DNA of 64,000 nucleotides, taken from Pyrus communis (taxonomy: Eukaryota; Streptophyta; Magnoliopsida; Rosales; Rosaceae). The DNA is taken from positions 8,112,238-8,176,237 of the forward strand of contig NC_084803.1 of the NCBI RefSeq assembly GCF_963583255.1, given 5' to 3'. The notes beneath the pieces were generated by a model, which saw only the letters and a list, made by a program, of their open reading frames with translations, ran no database searches and was not told where the DNA came from. This document shows positions 48,409 through 57,522 of the stretch, one piece after another (the stretch's first letter is position 1; each line of letters starts with the position of its first letter). Both the position numbers and the translations under genes were made by a program.

Positions 48409-48598
48409 ATTATTAAAGGGTAATATTACGAAGATCAAATTTTTTAAATTAAATTTGCAAACCAAATGATGTAGTTGTATATGGTTGAATTATTAATTAA
48501 GAGTTGATTAATCTATTTATCTCTTATTGGTGACACATCATTTAGTTTACAAATTTAGTTAAAAAATTTGGACTCTCTAACTTTACCCCACTATTAAA
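48409..48598. mobile_element. 172-bp MITE, absent from copy 1
   Basis: The element (48418-48589) starts GGGTAATATTACGAAGATCA and its other end, reverse-complemented, reads GGGGTAAAGTTAGAGAGTCC. Both continue AAATTTTTTAA.TAAATTTG for about 50 bp of inverted repeat. Flanks ATTATTAAA (48409) and ACTATTAAA (48590) form a 9-bp duplication with one mismatch. Copy 1 has the single site ACTGTTAAG at 42026-42034. Confidence 0.8.
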
Positions 48599-49338
48599 TC
48601 TACAATTTCTAGAAAACACGTTTGCATGGCAAGCTAATAATGTTTCATGATGAATTTTATATGAAATAAAACCCATCTGTGTTGCTTTTCCTAATTTCTC
48701 TTTTTTCTGTGATTGGAGGAAACGCAATTTTCTTCTTTTGGAAATTTGGAATGCATGTATCTGCATTCCAACGCATTCTAAATTTCAACCAGACAAGACT
48801 GTACCGAGTCAAAAACCTCTTATCAGCTTTTTCAGAATGTTAAATTGATACATCCGAGATCTCATATTTGGTTTCTCCTCCCTCTAAACAGTAGTGTTCC
48901 ATATGTGGCATGCTAGCGACTGAGATGGATTTTATAAAAATTTAACGGTGATTGGGCAAAGTAGAACGTTAAACATCAGTCGATGGACCACATAATTACT
49001 TCTAAGAAACGATATGGGGTTCGATCGTATTTTTAGAGGGTATTACACCAATTAAACCTAGAAACTTTAGCTACAAGCTTTCCTAATCAGTAACAATATA
49101 AAAGATGATTTTCGCACAAACCTTTTTTTTCTTTTTTTTTTCTACACACTTCTATTTTTTTTTTCTCTCCAATTCTACTTTGATTTAACTTATATGCAGA
49201 AATCATTTACTTGAGAATATGAGTACATAGTGACAGCATCCGATCAAGAACATTAAGTAGTGAATCAAGCCCTCATATTTCACTATCTCATAATTGTTTC
49301 AAACTGTATATCCATTACATTTTCTGGGAACTAATAAT

Positions 49339-49693
49339 ATAACCGAAGAAAGTCATAAAATTAATTGGAAATATGAAGAGTAGCAACTTTTTATAAGCCT
49401 TTACTTGTTTAATCTCTCTCTGATGTGGGATTTTGTCCTCACATTCTCACATGTCACCTCACATGTGGCGATTTTCAAGCCTAACACATGGACAACACAA
49501 ACAGGATAACGTGGAGCACGTGTGGTTGTTGGGCTTCGCACATGAGCCAACTTGCTCTAATACCAAAAAAAAAAGTTGAGGTTCTAACGTAAAACTAATT
49601 GGTAATATAAAAAGAAGCTTAACCTCTTATGAGCCCTTGCATTATTTGGTCCTTCACCAACGTGGGACTTTGTCTTCACATTCTCACGATAAC
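49339..49693 (-). mobile_element. TRIM retrotransposon, absent from copy 1
   Basis: The 345-bp insert (49344-49688) has two direct repeats of about 105 bp: 49344-49450 and 49575-49688, each ending GTGGGA.TTTGTC.TCACATTCTCAC on the plus strand. Between them, minus-strand TTGGTATTAGAGCAAG (49551-49566) matches the initiator-Met tRNA primer site TGGTATCAGAGC. ATAAC flanks both sides (49339-49343, 49689-49693), and copy 1 has ATAAC once at the same place (about 42750). Size, terminal repeats, PBS and 5-bp duplication define a TRIM. It codes for nothing. Confidence 0.85.
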
Positions 49694-50571
49694 AATCTTA
49701 ATAGAGTTTTGCAGAGGATTTGTATGCCCATAACATAACACAATGAAAACAAAGATTTGCAGAGGATTCATATGATCTTAAAGCAACGAAACCCAAGATT
49801 TTCCGTGTTCTTTTCTCTTGGTCTTTGGGGTTGACATGGACTTGAGCTATTCAAAACAAAATATTTGTAGGGAACATAATCCTCCTACAAATTATTTATT
49901 GGACGCTCAGCAAAACCGTGTCCTTGTACACCAGAGGCTAGCTAGTCACTTGCATGTTAGATTTCCTTTGTAGCCATTATTGGAATACTCAATGTTGTAT
50001 TTTGTTGCATTTTACAATTTTCAAACGATCTACTGCTGAGCTAGATTATGATAGGTTATTCAATCAAGACCGAGTTAATTTCTATCTGAACATATTGAGG
50101 TGCCTTAGGTTTGTTTTCAAGGGATTTTTTTTTTCCGTGACCAACGAACTGAGCTTCGGTTTAACCTCTTCGATTCTTCTTACTCTAATGGTACTTTTGT
50201 TCTTAATGGTAGAAGAGGTTCCGTTCGAATCTCCTATTAATATAGATTATATTTGAATGGGTCAATGACATACCATTTGCATTGATACATATTTGCTCTC
50301 CTTACCATTTGCACGATGTACGATATCGTTCTGAATAAAATTTTATTTGATCTGAAAGAAACTTAAAACTCTAAAGTACTTAAGACATTACAGAAAAATA
50401 GAGGCTAGCCTGAGACTAGCTAGACACCAGATAACATAACCACTAAGACACTATGACCTAGCAAACAAGTAAACTGCAACAATTTCGGAACAGCATGATA
50501 ATATGTATGTTGATACATGAACAACATTAGTCGAGAGATCGAAGACTTCAGAACGTAGCCATGAATATATT

Positions 50572-50829
50572 CTAGGACTGGTCTGGAAATATGAGACTGG
50601 TCGTCTTGTTGTTGGACTTGGAGTCTTGAGAGGAAGACGATGACCAGCGATAAAAAAAAGAGGCAAGAGATTTGAGCATGGAATCAAACATCATCTGCTT
50701 CACTGACCTCCTCTTTGCTGGAATTACACTTGCATAGTTTGGAATCTTTGGCTTACAAAAGCATGTCTTTTTGTTGCCTGCAGCTGCAACCAATCCCTTG
50801 CTAGGGTTCTTCTCCTCCTTCATTGCCAT
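50572..50829 (-). CDS. Small basic protein, unnamed family, copy 2 (open)
   Basis: An 85-residue frame from ATG 50829 (an upstream in-frame ATG at 50892 is less likely, because copy 1 shares MAMKEEKN as its first conserved part). It reads MAMKEEKNPSKGLVAAAGNK, then the core NYASVIPAKRRSVKQMMFDS followed by MLKSLASFFYRWSSSSSQD, and a Ser/Asn tail. The core P.KR..VK.M..DSM.....S is shared with 43136-43418 and 54003-54317. No signal peptide or known domain. Function unknown; the basic KRRSVK patch plus amphipathic segment could bind nucleic acid or membrane, which is speculation. Expression is unproven, but the intact frame beside a broken copy suggests selection. Confidence 0.6.
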   Translation of the reverse strand: MAMKEEKNPSKGLVAAAGNKKTCFCKPKIPNYASVIPAKRRSVKQMMFDSMLKSLASFFYRWSSSSSQDSKSNNKTTSLIFPDQS

Positions 50830-52440
50830 TGCCTTGTGATCACTTTGGTTACGAACTAGCCTATAATTATGCAGATGGTGGATTGTTGGCATCCGGATTC
50901 AAACCTAACCCTTCTCCTTGAATAAAAATAAACTACCTCCAATTATGAACTAGTGAATCTATGAGTTTAGTGGTTTGGAGAAGTAGTGCAGGTGATGGTC
51001 TCCTACTGGTGGCTCTGTGCCTCTGCGAAGCAGTTTATATAGAACATTTGTGGTGGCCCATCTCACCCCAAAGCACAAATAGATTAACCATAAGAGGATA
51101 AGCAAGTTCTCCTGTGAGGAGAACACAAACATTTTCCCCAACAGTATCTAAAGTAAAAGGTCATATACTTGCCAGATTTGAATTAAACATTGTTGGCAAC
51201 TATAAAGTAATGATCCTCAAATGAATATTAGAAGATTGAACGGTTTCAATTATGAAAGTTTACGGTTGATATACATTATAAGTGGAGGAAAAGAAGATAA
51301 AGTTATACCATCGCATATCCATATAGGTTGATCTTCTCTTATTAAGAGACTCATATTATATAATAAAATGAATTATTGAATATTAAAATCTTCTTAAGAT
51401 GTCAAATACTGGACAAATATGTCAACATTTCATTTCTTCTCATAAAGATTCATGCATACCTGTCATTTCTTCTCGTAAAGATTCATGCATTCTTTGACTT
51501 CAACTGAGTAAACAGTGATTAAAAGTGCTTTTGTATAAAACTTACAATTGTTAAGAGTATTTTTAAGAGTTCTATAGTATGAAGACAAAGATTTGCAAAG
51601 AATTCGTAGAAGATTGACTAGATGCTAGTCCATTTTATGATAAGTCAAAGTTCAATAGTGAAGTAGCTTTTTTAGAAACAAATAGTGAGGTAATTATTAC
51701 TTTAATTATTAGGGTTTGTTTCAAGGGATTTTTTTTGCGGTGAAATCAAAGTTCATTCGCTTGCTCAAATGGGCTTCCGATTTGGAAGCAACGAATGCGA
51801 TCAAGCTGAGCTTCTTCCAGCCAACAAAATGAGTTTCGGTTCAACTCCTTTGTTTCTTCTTATTTAGCAGTACTTCTGTTTTAATGTTAAAAATGGTCCC
51901 ATTCCAATCCCAAAAAGGGGAAATTGTTGGCTTGTATTTTTGAATGGGTCAATGACTCAATGGTACCATGCACATATGTCCTTCTTGAACCATGCTAGAT
52001 TTCGTGTAGCCTCCAGGAGAACTTGCTCGATGGTTTTCCCTTTCATGGATTTTCGTATCACAAAAAGACAACACTCTTGATTCTATTCTTCTTTACCAAT
52101 GTATAAGAATTAGAAGACTAATATTTTGAAAAAAATATAAAATAAATATGAGAAAATAAAGGTGAAGAAAAGGTAAAATTAAATTTAACCTAATAATTAT
52201 GTTAATTTGTTGGACTTATATCTAGATGCCCCCAATATTTAATTAAAATCTGGCACACGTACAATCCCTTTTACCTCACCTTTGCTGAGGAAGATAAAAG
52301 ACCATAGAGTAACGAATTGCCAAAAGATCAGTACGTTGGGGATTATTGTTGGGAGCCTCATAGGGGAACCTAGCTAGCTACTTGTCTCATCATTTATGAT
52401 TAACGTGTCTTAACCGTACATACATACGACGTGATTGGAA

Positions 52441-54002
52441 CCTACTTATCCTCCCACTTATGGTAGGTATCTAGAAATAAACCTACCATATATATGTATA
52501 ACTTGGAGATCCAACTTACTTTACCTTAGGTTTACATGTATATAGGTCGGGATTATTGTAGGTATCCGGAAATATACTTAAATCATGTGTCCAACACTGC
52601 AAACTAATGAAAAAAAAAAAACTACCGAATGAACCAATTTGCAATGCAAGGAAATGTGAATCCGAAGCTGCATCGATCACTGGGTTTTGGGACGTTGTCG
52701 AGAATAGAAGTGCATACCTTTCTTTACTCATTAGGGTTTTCAGCTTTGATCATTACCATCAAGTTGGTCTCTAGTTAATATAAGTTTGGGACAAAAAACA
52801 GGGTTGCAAGGAAAGATTGTTTCCCTTAACAATCTAAAAAACAGGGACAATTTAAAAGCTTTCCTTGCCAAAAAAAGATAAGAAAGCTTTCCTTAAAAAT
52901 TTTCCATTTCTTACTCTTCTTTAGAGTGTCTTTGTAGGCACACACTAAAGAAAAGTGAGAATTTTTTAGTGTTACCGTTGTAGAACTCTTGTATCCGTTT
53001 TTCGGATGGGCAACCAAAAGTGAGGCTATGCCATCTGAGAGTAGAGCGCTTTAGTTAGCCCACATGTAGAACTTTTTTTGGGTTAATATAAAACCTTTCC
53101 TTGCAAAATCCGCTCATGGATATGCTTTGTGTGCTGCATGCCCTGCCAATTTCCGTACGTTTTGAAAATTTTGCAGTGGGGTGCAGACCACAGACTCTTA
53201 GAGAATAAGTAAACGACAGAGTAAAATGGGCTCCACAAATATTCTTTGAACTAAACCCAGAAGCTAGCTGTAGCCCTTGTAAGATGATAATGTGTTGGGA
53301 TTTGGTCCAGGACGAAAGATTTTTCAGTATGATCGGCACATGAAGTGGTACATTACTTGTTATTATACAAATGGTGAAATTTGTATGTTAAAAAGTTAAT
53401 AATTTAAAAAATAAAATTTATCACCACTTACATAAAAACACATCGTGTACTATCGTGTTCTCGTCATAATGAAAAATTTCTCTACTACTTCTCTAAATTG
53501 GAGATGCAGTTCAAATTTGTTTTTTTTTTTTTTTTTTTTTACTGCATGCTATATGAGATATTGTTATAATAATATTCTCATTACATAAAAGTCGTTTTTT
53601 TTTTAACAATTTTCCAAATTCTTAAGGACACATAAAAAAACAAAAAGGGGTTAGAAAGTGTAAAATCCAATTAAGTGGCCTCAGAGCAAGCTTATTTTAG
53701 TCCAATAAACCTCAAAAAGTAAAAACTTCCAAACTTGTAAATTACCACCCACTATTGCAAGAACTAAACCTAGTTCTTGATATATAGTATTTCATTACAA
53801 CTAAAAGCATTGGCACACAAAATTGTTCACATCCTCATGAAGATACATTTCCAATTCTCAAAGAAGGAGGAAAAAAAACAACGTGCACGTGTTATTCTAA
53901 TATGAGAGCTAAATCGTACAATCTTCTATTTTATTTATAAGAGAAGAAAGGACTACCAAACTTTGAAGATCAAAGACTTTGTCACCAAATGATGATGATG
54001 CA
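52441..54002. other. Intergenic between copy 2 and third family member
   Basis: No gene is supported. A long T tract lies at 53519-53540, and CTTATTTTAGTCCAATAAAC begins an AT-rich stretch. Frames at 52516, 52826 and 53055 show no family features. Confidence 0.4.
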
Positions 54003-54317
54003 TTATTTGCCAGAGTATTTGCAATTGGACTGGTGTGGGACTGCCTGTTTGCTTCCCTTGGAATTTGATTGTTTGGTGATGTTGGCTGCAGAGGATGGAG
54101 GAGGAAGGCAATCAGCGGGGAAGAAAACAGAAGAAACCCATTCCGCCATGGAATCCAAAACCATTTTCTTCACCAGCTTTCTCTTTCCTGGGAACACACT
54201 ACCCTTCTTAGGTTTGAACCCATTAACCTCTGTCTTGTTTTTCTTCTCCATTAATCTTCTTCTTCTGCTGCTGCTTTCTCTTCTCAAATTCTCACAGCCT
54301 TTATTTTTCTGTTTCAA
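54003..54317 (-). CDS. Small basic protein, third family member
   Basis: A 104-residue frame (start 54317; an internal ATG at 54251 gives MEKKNKTEVNGFKPKKGSVF). The core KKGSVFPGKRKLVKKMVLDS followed by MAEWVSSVFF aligns with the copy 1 and 2 core (SVIPAKRRSVKQMMFDSM). It has a stronger basic N-terminus (RRESSSRRRRLMEKKNK) and a Ser/Pro-rich tail. It is outside the segmental duplication and clearly older. No domain or targeting signal is recognised; nuclear localisation by the RRRR/KKK patches is a guess. Upstream, TATTAAA-like sequence and leader lie at about 54318-54400. Confidence 0.6.
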   Translation of the reverse strand: MKQKNKGCENLRRESSSRRRRLMEKKNKTEVNGFKPKKGSVFPGKRKLVKKMVLDSMAEWVSSVFFPADCLPPPSSAANITKQSNSKGSKQAVPHQSNCKYSGK

Positions 54318-54896
54318 TAGTTTTTGGTATGGCGAGTGCGAGGGTTGCAGGCTGGGATTTTAAAGCCCCACTGGCCACTACACCTTATTAAAGGTAATAA
54401 ATTCAGTCAACGTGAACTTCCGCTACAAGCACCCAAACTCATCAGCAGCCGAGAGACACGTGGAGTTCCAAGTATTAGTTGCTGATTACAGAAAAATGAC
54501 TTTCCTAGATGCCTTTGCGGCATTTTCATTCGTGAGACGTGTCAAAATTATACTCGTCTACGCGGGTAAGTATGGTGATTGCGGAACTAATGCCAGCTCC
54601 CTGGGAGAGATTTTTCAAATGCACGGAATATAAGGTAGAATATCACATATGAATATATAAGTGTAGTAACATTTAAAAGTTAAAACTTTTTTTCGCTTAT
54701 GTATAGTATATGTTATACCAACCCGTATTTCGAACATCCTGAAAATTTTCTTCTCTATGTGGGACTCACTATCACTTCACGGTCCATGGATTCTGTGTTC
54801 ACCATAGCTTACATTTACTGTGCATGCATGGTGACATGCTCGTGGTGGCATGGTCCAAAGAAAAGGTGAAAAAAGGATAAACCCCTACTTTTATTT

Positions 54897-55885
54897 AAGG
54901 AAAAATTAGGTTCACATCTTTTTTTTTGTTACTTTATTGATTAAAATCCTATTCATTTTGAACTTTTGATTAAGGTCCTTGGACATTAATAACATCATTA
55001 ATTATTTGAATAATAAAATATTTTTATTTTTAAATATATTCCTTTAGTGTCAAAAATATTACAATTAGTATATTTATATCTATGGCTAAATTTTTTTATC
55101 ATATATTTTTATTTTTAGTTTGTACCTATTTTTAATTTGCAAATATTTTTTAATTTGTACCAATTTTCTTTTCATTTTTAATTTGTACCCATATATTAGT
55201 TTCTTTTTGTGCCCATATTTTTTAAAGTTTTATTTGTGTTTGTACCCATGTGTATACCGTCATGTGACATTGTATATTTAATCAATGATAGAAAAATTAC
55301 ATATGGTATATTTATGTTTTATGCCTAAACTTTGTATCATATATTTATATTTTTAGTTTGTACCCACTTTTAATTTACAACATTTTTTTTTTAATTTGTA
55401 GTATTTTCTTTTTAGTTTTATTTTGTACCCATGTATTAATTTCTTTTAGCGCCTATATTTTTAAAAATTCATTTGTACTCATAATTTTTAATATTTTATA
55501 TGTACCCTAATTTATTTATAATGTACCCATTTTTCTTTATTAATGTACCAACTTTTTTGTAAAATGTACCAATTTTTTTAACACTATGGATACATTCTTT
55601 TGCCCTTTATTATTTCTTATTTTTACATAGTTTTTATCCATTTATTCAATCAAAATGTTTGATTTTTTTTATTGTAACCGTTTCTAATAGTATTATAATG
55701 AGGGATTTTAAATTTATAGGATTATAAATCTCATAAAATATCAAACAATTAATTTCAAAACTATAAAAATATAAATATTAATAGTAATATAATGAGGTGT
55801 ACAAAATCAAGGAACGTTGATCAAACTTTGAATACTATTAAGGTTTTAATTAAAGAATGTTAAGGATTAGAGACCGCATCCAAAG
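54897..55885. mobile_element. AT-rich element with repeated TTTGTACCCA and inverted ends
   Basis: The left end has TTGATTAAAATCCTATTC and ACTTTTGATTAAGGTCCTTG. The right end, reverse-complemented, has TTTAATTAAAACCTTAAT and AAGTTTGATCAACGTTCC, so the termini are loosely inverted. Inside, TTTGTACCCA and TGTACCAA variants recur more than ten times, and a block of about 238 bp is duplicated (GTTTGTACC at 55118 and 55356). No protein. The superfamily is not determined. Confidence 0.55.
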
Positions 55886-56383
55886 TATCCCTTTATTTAA
55901 TTTGTTCACAAGACAAATTCGTTTGCCATTTTTGTGGCAATTCTATGTTAGTGGTGTTTGTGCTGCTAGCGTATGCTTGTGTTAGCAACTTAAAGAATTA
56001 CGGTTTATGCTTATTTATGAGAATTATTTTCAGACCAATAAATTGGTCAGGACTGTTTATGAGATTTCAAGGATCTTGCGTGAAATTTATAAAAAGGCCC
56101 TTCCTAAGGGAGAGATTTTTCAAGTTGTCCAAACACGAGGTGGTATGCCATATGTCCTTATTCAAGTGGAAGGATTTATTTATTTATTTATTTTTTCCAG
56201 GTGTCCCTCTACTTATATACTGACATATGGCATATGTTCCCTTGTTTTGTGCATATTGAAAAATCTATCATTCTTAAGATAGATTTTCAAAAAAAAAAAA
56301 AAGAAAAAAAAGAAAAAAAGGACAATGTATTGATTCTAGAAAGTAATAACTTAACTCATTGATTGTAAGTTTACAAATATCAT

Positions 56384-56520
56384 TAAATAATGGGAGTTGT
56401 TATTAGCACTAAAAAAATCTCATTCTACACTCCTCACAAGTGTATTTTTCTTTCTAATTATAGAAAGTTTGGAGTGCCAAATGAGATTTTTGGAGTGCTA
56501 ATAACAATTCCCTAAATAAT
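56384..56520. mobile_element. 121-bp hAT-type MITE with 8-bp target duplication
   Basis: The element (56392-56512) begins GGGAGTTGTTATTAGCACT and its other end, reverse-complemented, GGGAATTGTTATTAGCACTC. The inverted repeats run about 41 bp with few mismatches. TAAATAAT flanks it exactly on both sides (56384-56391 and 56513-56520). A decayed relative lies at about 56683-56800 (ATTGTTATTGACACTCCAAA). Confidence 0.85.
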
Positions 56521-56828
56521 AAGTCAAAACAGATTCAAGCATAACCTTCACTAAATAATCAAAAGCAACTCAATTTTAAACAACCAAACAAGAAAAAAGC
56601 TTCAAAAACTCTACCTTTAAAGTTTCACTTGAACATATAGCATTATTATATAATAAAATAGAAAGAATTTTTTTTTTTATGGTATTGTTATTGACACTCC
56701 AAATATCTCATTGTGCACTGCAAGTTTTTATATTTAGAAGGAAAAAATTTACACTTATAAGGCGAGAACAATGAAATTTTGAAGTACTAATAAAATCAAA
56801 ATTTTTTTTAAATACCACTTTTACATAT

Positions 56829-56995
56829 ATATTTTTTTTGAGCAAATGATAGTATCTACACTAAGGTGGAGGGGTAGGCTACGCCTCACAATGAGCTAGC
56901 AATAATACGTTTCAAATTGCCTTTGGCGAGATTGAACTTAAGACCTTTCACTTACAAGTGAAGAAGAATACTATTAGATCGTAATACTAAGTGAA
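56829..56995 (-). mobile_element. SINE, near full length
   Basis: On the minus strand it starts near CACTTAGTATTACGATCTAA (A-box-like), has CACTTGTAAGTGAAAGGTCT and AGTTCAATCTCGCC (B-box), then GAGGCGTAGCCTACCCCTCC, and ends in poly-A (plus T run at 56832-56839). About 165 bp. Same family as 22195-22320. Confidence 0.6.
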
Positions 56996-57189
56996 TATCA
57001 CATGTAAATTTTAGATGGCAAATTTTTTTAGTAACCCTTCAAATTTGGGGCCTTGTATGATTGTACCTTTCGCTCTCCCAAAAACTGCTTTTGGAATTGG
57101 TTGCAGGAGGAGAGTGCACCACGTCCTTACCTTCGCACAAAACCTACTCACTCCATACGATCCCTTCTTTGTTAGGGTTTTTTTTTTTG

Positions 57190-57335
57190 GAACTTTAACG
57201 AAAAGCTGCCAGTACTGTTCACTTTAACGGAAAACCACATTTTTACACTAAAAAGTCAATCGTGGTACTATTCACTTAATCATTTATTTTGTCTTTATCG
57301 TTAAAACTCAAAGTTTTCTAACTCTTTTCATTAGT
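57190..57335. mobile_element. MITE-like repeat with TTTAACGAAAA motifs
   Basis: GGAACTTTAACGAAAAGCTG at the left and ATCGTTAAAACTCAAAGTTT at the right are loosely inverted. The inner motifs CACTTTAACGGAAAACCACA and TACACTAAAAAGTCAATC I recall as a very common dispersed repeat in apple-group genomes. It sits about 190 bp upstream of the TTC33-like start. Confidence 0.5.
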
Positions 57336-57522
57336 TTTTTTTTTTTTTTTTTTTTGGGTTGGGCTGTATTAAAATAGAAGATTAAAGAACAGAAGCCTAA
57401 AAGCCACATTGGGCCCAATTACGTGTTCGGGTTTAACCGTGCGGGTATTTATTACATTCGGGCGAACCCGAAACAGAACAGAGGAGTTGCGGGTCTGCCT
57501 GAGTGAGGAGAGAGAGAGAGAG

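Larger units (their letters stand above)
47814..52440. repeat. Segmental duplication, copy 2
   Basis: Starts GAGGCGCATTCGTCCAAGAC, matching 41453, and runs to ATTAACGTGTCTTAACCG and GATTGGAACC near 52440, matching about 47390-47430. It begins with a piece of kinase 3' flank but has no kinase exon. It carries the open small-protein gene and two insertions absent from copy 1: a MITE at 48418 and a TRIM at 49344. Confidence 0.85.

Noticed and set aside
50829..50892. Upstream start of the small basic protein at 50892
   Set aside because: The added 21 residues are not conserved with the other family members and lie in the likely leader.
57015..57227. 70-codon frame upstream of the TTC33-like gene
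   Set aside because: Overlaps a common MITE-like repeat and has no protein features.
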